Of a stretch of DNA of 64,000 nucleotides, positions 26,063 to 34,384 are shown one piece after another. Numbering within the stretch: the stretch's first letter is position 1; each line of letters opens with the position of its first letter. Position numbers and translations under genes: made by a program. Origin of the DNA: Cyanobacteria bacterium OH_PDB_230 (GTDB taxonomy: Bacteria; Cyanobacteriota; Vampirovibrionia; Gastranaerophilales; Gastranaerophilaceae); the NCBI GenBank assembly GCA_023421795.1, contig JAEZSO010000002.1:62001-126000 (forward strand). Direction: 5' to 3'. The notes below the pieces were generated by a model, which was not told the DNA's origin, made no database searches, and saw nothing but the letters and a program-made list of their open reading frames with translations.

Positions 26063-27184
26063 ATGAACGGCTTTATACCCGTAAACGAACCATTGCTGAA
26101 CGGCAACGAAAAAAAATATTTATGCGAATGCATTGATACCGGTTGGATAAGCTCTGAAGGCCCTTTTGTAAACAAGCTTGAAAAAGAATTTTCCTCATAC
26201 ACAGGCCAAAAATACGGAAATTGCGTTTCTAACGGCTCTGTTGCGCTTGAACTTGCTATAAGAGCAATGAAAGAAGTCTATAACTGGCAGAAAAACGATG
26301 AAATAATTCTGCCAAGTTTTACAATAATATCTTCAGCTCAAGGTATTGTCTACAATAAATTGAAGCCTGTTTTTGTAGACTCAGAAACTTTAACTTGGAA
26401 TATGGATACTTCAAAAATCGAAGAATTGATAACCCCAAAAACCAAAGCCATAATGGCCATTCACATATATGGGCTTCCCTGTGATATGCGCCCTATTTTT
26501 GAACTTGCCGAAAAATATAATCTTAAAATAATAGAAGATGCAGCCCAAGCACACGGGCAAAATTATCTGGATAAAAAATGCGGAGGAATGAGCGACATCT
26601 CGACATTCTCTTTCTACGCAAATAAACACATAACGGCAGGAGAAGGCGGCATGGTGATGACTTCTTCTGATGAACTTAATGAAAAAATTAAGTACTATAG
26701 AAATCTTTGTTTTTCCAAACAAAGATTTGTCCATGAAGAACTCGGATGGAATTTCAGAATGTCTAATATTCAAGCTGCGGTTGCTTATGCTCAATTTGAA
26801 CAGCTGGAATTTTTTATAGAAAAAAAGAAAAAAATGGGAGCAATCTACAACGAAGCTTTCAAGAATTTACCTGTTCAACTGCCTTGCGAAAAAACAGACT
26901 ACAGCGAAAACAATTATTGGACATATGGAATCGTTTTAAATGATGATGTGAAATTTGATGCAAAAGAAGCAATAGAAAAATTATCCAACCTAAAAATAGG
27001 AACAAGGCCATTCTTCTACCCACTTCACAAGCAACCGGTATTTGAAAAAATGGGTTTAACAGATAAAATTATTCGTCCTGTTTCTGGAAAACTTTATGAA
27101 AGAGGGTTTTACATACCATCAGGCTTAGGATTGAGCGAAAATCAGCAGGAAATTGTCATAGAAAATTTAAAAAAGATTTTTTAA
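26063..27184 (+). CDS. DegT/DnrJ/EryC1 aminotransferase, GDP-perosamine synthase-like
   Basis: 373 residues. PLP-dependent sugar aminotransferase: IPVNEPLLNGNEKKYL start, GWISSEGPFVNKLE, PSFTIISSA, EDAAQAHG and the PLP-lysine motif FSFYANKHITAGEGG. The closest remembered type is GDP-perosamine synthase (RfbE/Per), which adds the 4-amino group to a GDP-4-keto-6-deoxy sugar, the product of a GMD-like dehydratase. It is divergent from the HddC-GmhB gene. ATG 26063 is used (GAGG nine bases upstream). A terminator follows. Confidence 0.85.
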   Translation: MNGFIPVNEPLLNGNEKKYLCECIDTGWISSEGPFVNKLEKEFSSYTGQKYGNCVSNGSVALELAIRAMKEVYNWQKNDEIILPSFTIISSAQGIVYNKLKPVFVDSETLTWNMDTSKIEELITPKTKAIMAIHIYGLPCDMRPIFELAEKYNLKIIEDAAQAHGQNYLDKKCGGMSDISTFSFYANKHITAGEGGMVMTSSDELNEKIKYYRNLCFSKQRFVHEELGWNFRMSNIQAAVAYAQFEQLEFFIEKKKKMGAIYNEAFKNLPVQLPCEKTDYSENNYWTYGIVLNDDVKFDAKEAIEKLSNLKIGTRPFFYPLHKQPVFEKMGLTDKIIRPVSGKLYERGFYIPSGLGLSENQQEIVIENLKKIF

Positions 27185-27186
27185 CA

Positions 27187-27215
27187 AAAGCCCCAAAACA
27201 AGGGGCTTTGTCTTT
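27187..27215 (+). terminator. Terminator after the aminotransferase gene
   Basis: AAAGCCCC, 7-base loop, GGGGCTTT, then GTCTTTATTTT. It closes the sugar cluster on the right. Confidence 0.85.
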
Positions 27216-27234
27216 ATTTTATCTTTATAAATAC

Positions 27235-27873
27235 TTAATCGTGTTTTAACATAGTATAAGCGTACTCAATACCCATACCATAAGCCCCGCCGTGCTCGCG
27301 GATAATACTACAGGTCTGATCATAAGTCTCTTTATTCGCCCAGTCGCGCTGAAATTCTAATAACATTTGCATTGAAGTAACAGGAACAGCTCCTGCTTGC
27401 ACCATTCTTTTCATAGCCGCTTTGTGCACAACTTTAGAAACGCCGCCGCAGGCATCTTCTACAACATAGACATTGTATCCCTCGTCTATCATTGAAAGAG
27501 TCGGCCAGCACACACAAACCTCCGTCCACATGCCACTCACCAAAATATTCTTTTTACCTGTTGCTATAACAGCTTTTCTGAACTCCGCAAAATCCCAAGA
27601 ATTCATTCCGCTTCTTTCAATCGGCTTTTTACCCGGGAATAATTTCAACAGATCCTCCCACATATAACCGCTAAAACTTTTAGCTTCAACGGTTGTAAGT
27701 ATCGTCGGGATATCAAATACTTTTGCTCCCTTTGCAAGCATCAATACATTATTTATCAAAAGTTGCCTGTCGATACTTCCTACTCCAAATATCATCTGAG
27801 GCTGATGATCTATAAATGCCAACGCACAATTATCTTTTGTAATAAGACCTTTATCTGTTTCATCTAAAATCAT
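27235..27873 (-). CDS. Isochorismatase-family hydrolase (YcaC-like)
   Basis: 212 residues. Cysteine hydrolase fold: D in AFIDHQPQM, K/E region ERSGMNSW and nucleophile Cys in SGMWTEVCVCWP. The layout is closest to YcaC-type hydrolases of unknown substrate rather than nicotinamidase. AGGAG six bases before the ATG supports the start. Single gene. Confidence 0.85.
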   Translation of the reverse strand: MILDETDKGLITKDNCALAFIDHQPQMIFGVGSIDRQLLINNVLMLAKGAKVFDIPTILTTVEAKSFSGYMWEDLLKLFPGKKPIERSGMNSWDFAEFRKAVIATGKKNILVSGMWTEVCVCWPTLSMIDEGYNVYVVEDACGGVSKVVHKAAMKRMVQAGAVPVTSMQMLLEFQRDWANKETYDQTCSIIREHGGAYGMGIEYAYTMLKHD

Positions 27874-27975
27874 TTTATTCTCCTGTCTTAAAATTTACCC
27901 TTACATACTTTTCGAAACAAGAACACTAAACATCCGACAAAATTCTTATCCAAAATAACAATAATTCTTTAAAAT

Positions 27976-28749
27976 TTAAATTAAACCCGTAATCATGCCT
28001 GTCGAAATGCCTAAAAGCATAACTAATACTATTATTCTAACCGAGCCGATAGTAACTTTGTGCAAATACTTTTTTGAAAAATATGAACCCGAAAACGCAG
28101 AAAATATTGCCACAAAAAGCAGAGGGAAGTCGTTCAGAAGATCTTTGCTAAAAAAATTGACCCCGTATACAAAAATTCTCGCAAAATCAACCAAACAAGC
28201 AATAATAACTCCTGTAGCTATAAATTCTTCCTTGCTTAAATTGCATTTTAAAAGAAATATACTCCTAAAAGCCCCTTGATTTCCCGAAAGCCCTCCAAAG
28301 AAACCGCTTAAAAGACCACCTAAAAATAAAAACTTTTTGTTGAAAGATATTTTGCTTCGATCAGATAATACTTCAACAAAAACAAAAAATAAAATGATAA
28401 ACCCGATTACAAAATTTATAAATTCAACACTAAGCTTATGATTGAAAAGGCTGTAGCTGATAATAAAATTTCTTTTCGCCATCAAAGAAAGGGTTAATCC
28501 TCCTAATATGGCAGCAAATACGGCAGGAATGCCAAATTTTATCAGTACTTCTTTATTGCCGTGTTTGCCAAGCAAGAAAAATTTGAAAATGTTATTCAAA
28601 AAATGCACTATTGCAGTTAAGCCTACAGCAACAGGGGCAGGGAAAAACAGGATGAAAACAGGAGTGAGAACGGTTGCGAGTCCGAACCCTGAAAAAAGAG
28701 TGATGCCTGAAGCAAAAAAGGCAGTTATTGCAATAACCAAATAAATCAT
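27976..28749 (-). CDS. TauE/SafE family membrane transporter
   Basis: 257 residues, about eight hydrophobic segments, with repeated FASGITLFSGFGLATVLTP and LGGLLSGFFGGLSGNQGAF motifs typical of TSUP (TauE/SafE) transporters, which move sulfite, sulfoacetate or related organosulfur anions. ATG 28749 is chosen (GGGGAG upstream) over a start at 28764. Substrate unknown. Confidence 0.83.
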   Translation of the reverse strand: MIYLVIAITAFFASGITLFSGFGLATVLTPVFILFFPAPVAVGLTAIVHFLNNIFKFFLLGKHGNKEVLIKFGIPAVFAAILGGLTLSLMAKRNFIISYSLFNHKLSVEFINFVIGFIILFFVFVEVLSDRSKISFNKKFLFLGGLLSGFFGGLSGNQGAFRSIFLLKCNLSKEEFIATGVIIACLVDFARIFVYGVNFFSKDLLNDFPLLFVAIFSAFSGSYFSKKYLHKVTIGSVRIIVLVMLLGISTGMITGLI

Positions 28750-28864
28750 GGATAGACTCCCCAATTAAATTCATTTTACAAAAAAGATAAAAAGATTCAT
28801 CCGCCTGAATAAAAGATGAAAGTATCTTAAAAAGATGGCTTTACGTAACAATCATTTAAAATGC

Positions 28865-28917
28865 ATAAAGTATTACTGAAAAATGATAATAATAGGCATA
28901 AAAAATTAATACTTTAT
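28865..28917. repeat. 11-base inverted repeat upstream of the YkuD gene
   Basis: ATAAAGTATTA (28865-28875) and TAATACTTTAT (28907-28917) are perfect complements 31 bases apart, within the promoter region of the L,D-transpeptidase gene. Could be a hairpin or paired operator half-sites. Confidence 0.45.
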
Positions 28918-28989
28918 AATATGCAATAATATATGCCTTCTTGTTATAGTTACATTCAAAAAAGATTATTTTAAAAACAGGAATTATAT

Positions 28990-29706
28990 ATGAAAAAAAT
29001 AATTTTATGCCTCTTGCTCTTTGTTGCGAATATAACTGTTGCATTTTCTGAAGATTTAGAAGACACAGACGTTGTATCAGAGTTAAAAGAAAATAAAGCA
29101 GAAGAGAACCCGATCTTAGATAAAGTAACTCAAATAAACCTATTAAAAGACGATGAACAAAAAGTAAAAGAATGGGTAAAATTTAGCTCTAAGGAAAATT
29201 ATCTGATCATAAACAAAAAAGATTGTTCTGCAACCGTATACGACAAAGACGGAAACGAACTGGCGAGTTTTGAAGTCGGAATCGGTAAAGAAAGAGGAGA
29301 CGACTTTAACGACACCTCAGGCTTGGCAGGAAAAGCTAAAAACACAACCCCCGCAGGGGAATTCACTCTTATAAAAAACCTCTACAACAAATCTGCATAC
29401 GGAGATTGGACTCTTTCTCTCGGAGGCAAAGCAAGTAAAATTAAAAATACCAAAAAAGTTGTAGCGATACATAAAGTGCCAAAATTCAGAGAAAAAGACA
29501 GACTTAAAAAATTTTATGACGGAAACATAGACAACAACAGAATGTCTCATGGGTGCATAAACTTGCTTGAAGATGACTTTAAAGAACTTATAAAACATAT
29601 CCATGGCGGACTCAAGGTGTATATTTTGCCTGAAGAACCAGATAACGGACTAATACTAACCCTAAATGATGATAATAAATATGAGCTTGTTCAAATGAAA
29701 TATTAA
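28990..29706 (+). CDS. L,D-transpeptidase (YkuD domain), secreted
   Basis: 238 residues. Signal peptide 1-20 (KKIILCLLLFVANITVAFS), a short charged linker, then a YkuD domain (about 65-215) with the active-site IHKVPKF and MSHGCINL; the Cys of SHGC is the nucleophile. Such enzymes cross-link peptidoglycan or attach proteins to it in the periplasm. CAGGA precedes the ATG. Stand-alone gene. Confidence 0.88.
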   Translation: MKKIILCLLLFVANITVAFSEDLEDTDVVSELKENKAEENPILDKVTQINLLKDDEQKVKEWVKFSSKENYLIINKKDCSATVYDKDGNELASFEVGIGKERGDDFNDTSGLAGKAKNTTPAGEFTLIKNLYNKSAYGDWTLSLGGKASKIKNTKKVVAIHKVPKFREKDRLKKFYDGNIDNNRMSHGCINLLEDDFKELIKHIHGGLKVYILPEEPDNGLILTLNDDNKYELVQMKY

Positions 29707-29860
29707 CCGCCGTTTAAGGAATAATTATTAAATTATTTTGAAAAATTTATCATAGTGCTTGTCTGCTTCATAAGAATTTATACCTAGCCTAAGCGTCTAC
29801 CCCATTTTTTATAAAACTGTCTGTTTAGAGAGCGATTTTTATATTTTATACGCTTAGAAT

Positions 29861-29933
29861 GATAAGGTCCTTGAATCAGAGAAAAAGAAATTCCTCAAGT
29901 ACACAGTTAATAATTGAAAAGGAGAACCTTATC
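29861..29933 (+). promoter_or_regulatory. Hairpin sequestering the ribosome binding site of the Cys/Pro-rich gene
   Basis: GATAAGGTCCTT (29861-29872) pairs with AAGG (29919-29922) and ACCTTATC (29926-29933), leaving AGA bulged. The right arm contains the whole AAGGAG site and ends on the base before ATG 29934. With a -10-like TTATAC at 29846-29851 the left arm would be at the very 5' end of the mRNA. Confidence 0.6.
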
Positions 29934-30239
29934 ATGAAAAAACAATTAATAGCTTTAGGAGCGTTCTTAGCATTATCGATTGGTGCATTACCGAGTTTAG
30001 CTGCCTGTCATTGCGGTTGCCAACCTAAATGCTGTCCTGCACCAGTATTAAGCCCTTGTTGCCCTGCGGCTCCAATAGCAAGCCCATGTTGTCCAGCGCA
30101 ACCTATGTGTTGTCCTGCAGCACCAATAATGAATCCTTGCTGCCCATGTAAACCTGCTTGTTGTCCTGCACCATGTGTTGAACCTTGCCCATGTCCTGCT
30201 GCTCCAATCATGCCAACTTGTAACGATTGTTGTGATTAG
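29934..30239 (+). CDS. Cys/Pro-rich secreted or lipid-anchored protein with CCPAAP repeats
   Basis: 101 residues. A signal peptide ends SLAAC (Cys 25), a reasonable lipobox LAAC. The rest is 22 Cys in about 77 residues, arranged in imperfect CCPAAPI repeats, ending CNDCCD. Family unknown; metal binding or a disulfide-rich surface coat are both possible. The upstream ATG-less extension to 29859 is rejected because AAAGGAG lies before ATG 29934, although that site is buried in a hairpin. A strong terminator follows. Confidence 0.75.
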   Translation: MKKQLIALGAFLALSIGALPSLAACHCGCQPKCCPAPVLSPCCPAAPIASPCCPAQPMCCPAAPIMNPCCPCKPACCPAPCVEPCPCPAAPIMPTCNDCCD

Positions 30240-30280
30240 TTTATGAGGCTGATTTTCAGGTTTTAAGACACTAGTTTGGG

Positions 30281-30312
30281 AGAGCGCGTCGAAAATTCGA
30301 CGCGCTCTTTCT
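30281..30312 (+). terminator. Terminator of the Cys/Pro-rich gene
   Basis: AGAGCGCGTCGAA (30281-30293) pairs perfectly with TTCGACGCGCTCT (30296-30308), followed by TTTC. Confidence 0.8.
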
Positions 30313-30339
30313 GTTTAAGTTAACAAAAAATGTTAAAAA

Positions 30340-30368
30340 TTTACAGTTTTAAGAAAACATCCTATAAT
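30340..30368 (+). promoter_or_regulatory. Promoter of the hemerythrin gene
   Basis: TTTACA (30340-30345), 17-base spacer, TATAAT (30363-30368), 34 bases before the GTG start. Confidence 0.7.
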
Positions 30369-30401
30369 TTTAAGTATTCATTTATATGAGGATTTTCTAT
30401 A

Positions 30402-30848
30402 GTGTTAGTATGGTCAAAAAACTTAGAACTGAAAATAGGGATAATAGACAATCAGCATAAAGAAATCTTTGATGTAATAAATAAACTAATAATTGCCTTC
30501 GATGAACAGAATGAATTAGAAGAAGCATACGACGCCCTATGCTTTGTAGAAGAATATGTCCAAAAACACTTCCAAACCGAAGAATTTTATTTAAGAAAGT
30601 TTGAATATAAAGAACTGGAGGCACATATTAAATTGCACAAGGCATTTTCTGACCAACTGAAAGAATTCAAAACCTCCTGGAGAAGATCAGGAATAACCAG
30701 AATGGCCGCAATTCAAATGGCTGACTTCCTCGTAATCTGGTGGAACCGACACATTTTAGAAGTGGATAGCAAGTATGTAAGCTGGATTGCTGATAAAATC
30801 AAAACCACTAAACCTCAAGAAAATTTTGATAACATACAAGGTATTTAA
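30402..30848 (+). CDS. Bacteriohemerythrin
   Basis: 148 residues, four-helix O2-binding di-iron protein. Iron ligands are readable: DNQHKEIFD, HFQTEE, HIKLHKAF and RHILEVD. The start VWSKNLELKIGIIDNQH is typical. Such proteins carry or sense oxygen, or bind NO, in microaerobic and anaerobic bacteria. GTG start at 30402; GAGGA lies nine bases upstream. Followed by a terminator. Confidence 0.9.
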   Translation: MLVWSKNLELKIGIIDNQHKEIFDVINKLIIAFDEQNELEEAYDALCFVEEYVQKHFQTEEFYLRKFEYKELEAHIKLHKAFSDQLKEFKTSWRRSGITRMAAIQMADFLVIWWNRHILEVDSKYVSWIADKIKTTKPQENFDNIQGI

Positions 30849-30862
30849 TTCCATAAACAATA

Positions 30863-30888
30863 AAAAAGGAGCTTTAAAACTCCTTTTT
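30863..30888 (+). terminator. Terminator of the hemerythrin gene
   Basis: AAAAAGGAG, 8-base loop, CTCCTTTTT. Confidence 0.75.
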
Positions 30889-30927
30889 AAAATGAGGTCT
30901 ATTGTTGTAAAAATCTAAGATCCAATT

Positions 30928-31446
30928 TTATAAATATAAATTATTGATTGTTATCAAGGACTCTTCAAATCTATTTTGCGAAATCGAAACGTCAACGAGC
31001 TTTTCCCCCTTTTTACACAAAGGACGTATCCCTATTGCAAATCCATTTAACTCTTTTGTTTTTTTAATCAATGTTTTGTCATCACCGGCATATATAGACT
31101 TGAAAGAAGGATTATTCTGAACAATTTCTTCTAATAACTCTTCTTTTTTTGTATATGTTTTTCCTTCTTCGTTTTGAAACTTTTTGTCTGAATAACCGTA
31201 AACATCAATTTCCTTCAAATCAATTTTAAATTCTTTTTTGAATTCTTTTATTGACCTATCGGTTATTATTGCTATTTTTACATACTCTTTACGGGAAAAA
31301 TTTTCTAAAACCCTTTTGAATGTGGTATTAGACAACGGTGAATTTAATTTAGGCTCAGTTGGGGCAATAGTTCCGTTATAGTCAAGAATTAGTAAAACCT
31401 CTGTTTTATATTTAAACAGTTCTTCAAAATGTGAAATGTTGTTCAT
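30928..31446 (-). CDS. Short HAD-family phosphatase, trehalose-phosphatase-like
   Basis: 172 residues. HAD motif I LILDYNGTIAPTEP and motif IV-like IYAGDDKTL, with a trehalose-6-phosphate-phosphatase flavour (DYDGTLAP-type). At 172 residues it is shorter than the usual 230-270, so the cap is reduced; the gene looks intact, with AAAGGA before the ATG. Substrate unknown. Upstream (31479-31503) lies a perfect inverted repeat ATTGACAAT/ATTGTCAAT. Confidence 0.7.
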   Translation of the reverse strand: MNNISHFEELFKYKTEVLLILDYNGTIAPTEPKLNSPLSNTTFKRVLENFSRKEYVKIAIITDRSIKEFKKEFKIDLKEIDVYGYSDKKFQNEEGKTYTKKEELLEEIVQNNPSFKSIYAGDDKTLIKKTKELNGFAIGIRPLCKKGEKLVDVSISQNRFEESLITINNLYL

Positions 31447-31478
31447 TTGTATTTCCTTTTTTTAACTTGTGCGTAAAA

Positions 31479-31503
31479 ATTGACAATATAAATAATTGTC
31501 AAT
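31479..31503. promoter_or_regulatory. Operator-like inverted repeat upstream of the HAD gene
   Basis: ATTGACAAT, 7 bases, ATTGTCAAT; the arms contain TTGACA in both directions. The surrounding 31447-31952 is very AT-rich, has a second hairpin GCGAG/CTCGC at 31517-31545, and shows no gene. Confidence 0.5.
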
Positions 31504-31841
31504 GAAGTATATCTAAGCGAGACAGGATAAAAAGAATCCGCCTCGCATTAAAAAACTAATTTTTCACACTCTAAAACATATAAATTATTAATTTGTTTTT
31601 TTATAGAAACTAAATTCAATGCACGGTTTTTGAAAAATATTAAAAATACAATATTTTTTAGCAAAAAATAATATTTATTAAAAATAAATTTCATAACTAA
31701 CCTATAACTTATAAAAACAAAATCCGAAGAATTATAATATTATAGCAGAGAATTTCATTTAAAACAAACTTTTATCCCGACATGTAAAGGTCAAATACAA
31801 AGTTGAATTTGCTGAACAGTTAAGTTTTAGAGAATAAAAAC

Positions 31842-31864
31842 AAAAAAGACCTAAATAAGGTCTT
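31842..31864 (-). terminator. Terminator of the polytopic membrane protein gene
   Basis: AAGACCT/AGGTCTT stem; read on the minus strand it is followed by TTTTTTG. Lies about 90 bases beyond the stop of the gene at 31953. Confidence 0.65.
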
Positions 31865-31952
31865 ATTATTGTTAATCGGGCGGATAATTGAAAGAAATTA
31901 GATTTGTACCTAAGATTATTTTGTAATTATTTATAGCTTTTACCTATAATTA

Positions 31953-33473
31953 CTATTTCTTTCTTAGGACAAAATTTTTATCACGCAATTTCTTAAACTC
32001 TAACTTTGCAAGCTCTTCAGGGGTAAAGAGACCTCCGGCTTGATCAAAATTATATAATATTTTTTCGGAATCCAGCCAGGTTATATCTTCTTTTTTTATT
32101 TTAATATTATAAACCTTCTTAAAATAGTCAGGATATATCTCAAAATATTCTTTCCAAGGCTCTGGGTAATAAATTTCTATCTTTTTATTGTTTAAATAAT
32201 AGTATAATGCGATTTTATCCAGTTTATACAACGAAATTCTATAATCTCTTGTCTCATTTTTAAAGTGTGTTATGTTTTGCTTGTAATCTCCTATAAAAAA
32301 GGCCACCACCACCAAAACAACACTTGCTATAAAAAATAACAAATTATATTTTTCAACTTTTTTTATAATTGGAAAAAGGGTAAGCATAATAACTAATAAA
32401 AGTTCTAAACGTATAATTACCGGAAAATCATGGTGAACAAGCCAAAAGCTCTTATAATAGTAGCTAAAAAGTTCATCTGGAATTTCATGTGTAACACTTC
32501 CTTTTGAAGCAATAAAGGTCAAGAAAAAAGCTAAAAGGCCAGTTGTAAGGAAAAAAGAAAGCAGAGAAGTTCTTCTACTTTCATTGTTGTCTAATGGCAA
32601 AAAGAAGGATATTGTACCCAAAACAAGTATCAATAAATAATAAGTCCAATGCTGCAAAATTATTTTTTGAAGAAAGATATGTAAAAAAGCCTTGTATGAC
32701 TTTAATCCATCGATTATCGAAATTACAGAAATATTGCCTGTATGATAATTAGAACATTCTATATAATTAGGATTAAAAAACATTAACATACCGCCAATAA
32801 AAATAAAAATGAGAGGCATCATAATTGTTTTATTGGAAAGGACTTTTCTTTTACTGATGTTGTTATAAGCTAATATCAACAATAATGTAATCGCTGACGA
32901 TACTGCCAGTAGTTCTGACACATTCCCCAAGATTAAACCCAAAAAACAAAGAGTTATCATCATCTTTTTATCAGGTTCACTTTGAGTTATAAATAGCTTT
33001 GCAAATCTGAGCCAAAAGATTAACATGAAAATGTTTGAAATAACAAATCTGCCAAATCCTTCCGCGCATTTTAACTGCCAACCGGTAACCAAAAGAACGA
33101 AAAGAACACCTAAATAACAACCGGCAAAAATAACAGGATGCAAAATATTTTTCTTTAAATTAATAAAAGCAAACGAAGATAAAAGATAGGACACTAAAAC
33201 AATTACAAAAGCTCTAAACCAAGGCACAACAGAACTTGCCCAGTCCAAAATATGAATGCCTAAATGGGCGGGAATCGTATAAGTAACAAGCCTATCGATA
33301 GAACTTATAAGATAATTGCCATGATCGACAAAACTGAAAAATGGTTGAAAATCATCCATTATCTGATCTGGCTGAATACTCAAATAGGACAATATATTTG
33401 CAGTAATTACTGTCAAACATAAAAATAATGAAATATTTAAGATTTTTATTCCATTATTTTTTATTTTTATCAT
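31953..33473 (-). CDS. Polytopic membrane protein, paralogue of the one at 45.9 kb
   Basis: 506 residues with about eleven hydrophobic helices and a soluble C-terminal tail of about 90 residues. The tail pattern (an aromatic/acidic stretch, a D/E-rich AGG motif such as FDQAGGLFTPEELAKLEF, then a Lys-rich end) and the first extracytoplasmic loop with D(H)G are shared with the gene at 45861, so these are paralogues. Overall layout recalls GT-C-type glycosyltransferases or DUF6056-like proteins; this is a weak guess. It starts 45 bases downstream of tRNA-His on the same strand. Confidence 0.6.
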   Translation of the reverse strand: MIKIKNNGIKILNISLFLCLTVITANILSYLSIQPDQIMDDFQPFFSFVDHGNYLISSIDRLVTYTIPAHLGIHILDWASSVVPWFRAFVIVLVSYLLSSFAFINLKKNILHPVIFAGCYLGVLFVLLVTGWQLKCAEGFGRFVISNIFMLIFWLRFAKLFITQSEPDKKMMITLCFLGLILGNVSELLAVSSAITLLLILAYNNISKRKVLSNKTIMMPLIFIFIGGMLMFFNPNYIECSNYHTGNISVISIIDGLKSYKAFLHIFLQKIILQHWTYYLLILVLGTISFFLPLDNNESRRTSLLSFFLTTGLLAFFLTFIASKGSVTHEIPDELFSYYYKSFWLVHHDFPVIIRLELLLVIMLTLFPIIKKVEKYNLLFFIASVVLVVVAFFIGDYKQNITHFKNETRDYRISLYKLDKIALYYYLNNKKIEIYYPEPWKEYFEIYPDYFKKVYNIKIKKEDITWLDSEKILYNFDQAGGLFTPEELAKLEFKKLRDKNFVLRKK

Positions 33474-33517
33474 AATTTCACTTTGAGTATGTTTCTTTTA
33501 CTACAAATTGGAAAAAA

Positions 33518-33594
33518 TGGGGCGGATGATGGGACTCGAACCCACGAATATCGGAACCACAAACCGAGGTCTTAACCACTTGACGACACCCGCC
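33518..33594 (-). tRNA. tRNA-His (anticodon GTG)
   Basis: A complete cloverleaf on the minus strand: acceptor GCGGGTG/CATCCGC, D arm with GTC..GAC, anticodon loop TTGTGGT, T arm GTGGG-TTCGAGT-CCCAT, and encoded CCA. An extra G-1 (33594) faces C73 (33521), the hallmark of tRNA-His, so identity is firm. One T-T mismatch closes the anticodon loop. Confidence 0.95.
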
Positions 33595-33605
33595 ATCTTC
33601 GTACC

Positions 33606-34328
33606 ATGAAATATACAATAAAAAAACCTATTTTACAATATGATTCTTCACCTTTTTTAAATTCTGATGACAAATTATCTTTTTACAGGCTTTATATAGG
33701 TATGTGTGTTAATGGTTGTAGAAATGTATCTTTTGGTTCCGGTTCCTTGCAGTTAAGACAACTTGATAAGCTTAACCGCCAGTTTTGCCTTGAAATGAAA
33801 GACATACCTTCTTCAACCAAACTGGATTTTAAATTCGATACAAAATACAAAAATTATACTGGAAGGGTTTTTTCGCAAGAAACTTACCTTGAAAAAAGCA
33901 AAAATATTTATAAAAGAATTACTAAATTGAGAGAAGATTTCAACAAAATTTTCACCTTCAACGAAGATAAAAATTACAAACTCCTTAATGACCTGATTAA
34001 AAAGCACAAAGGTGCAAATTGCAGAGAACTAGTGGAGCTTATGAGATATAAACTGCTGGAAAAAGGCATAGAGTGTCAAAAGGTCGGAATGTTTGTAAAA
34101 AGCAAAGATTATACAAAACAAAGAATGGCAAGCGATCATATGTTTCTGGTCGTAAATATGAAAAAAAATGCAAAATTCGAGAACCCTTCAACTTGGGGTT
34201 CACAGGCAATAATAGTGGATCCGTGGGCCCAAACCGTATCATATGCGCATGAAGGCATAAAAAAGATGGAAACATCCTTTGGGCTGGACAAATCTTTTGA
34301 ATACTTCAGCTTTTTCAGAATATTCTAA
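33606..34328 (+). CDS. Putative papain/transglutaminase-like cysteine protease with VSFG motif
   Basis: 240 residues, no named family recognised. A Cys-His-Asp triad can be read in the usual order: C139 in GANCRELVELMRYKL (Cys at a helix start), H178 in SDHMFLVVNM (strand), D205 in AIIVDPWAQ. This is the transglutaminase/YopT-like (clan CA) pattern. The N-terminal part has NVSFGSG (40-46), the shared N-terminal motif. The start is uncertain: ATG 33606 has no good ribosome binding site, and ATG 33702 is an alternative that would put the motif at residue 8. It lies 11 bases from tRNA-His, divergent. Confidence 0.6.
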   Translation: MKYTIKKPILQYDSSPFLNSDDKLSFYRLYIGMCVNGCRNVSFGSGSLQLRQLDKLNRQFCLEMKDIPSSTKLDFKFDTKYKNYTGRVFSQETYLEKSKNIYKRITKLREDFNKIFTFNEDKNYKLLNDLIKKHKGANCRELVELMRYKLLEKGIECQKVGMFVKSKDYTKQRMASDHMFLVVNMKKNAKFENPSTWGSQAIIVDPWAQTVSYAHEGIKKMETSFGLDKSFEYFSFFRIF

Positions 34329-34384
34329 AAGCAAAAAAGGCCATTAATAAACAGCCTTCTCTTCTTAATCAAGATTCTATTTTT

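Noticed and set aside
30010..30235. CRISPR-like short repeats
   Set aside because: The repeats are codons for CCPAAP within a coding frame, with no regular spacers.
30928..31446. Frameshifted trehalose phosphatase
   Set aside because: Short, but the frame is open from a good ribosome binding site to the stop and flanks show no continuing homologous frame.
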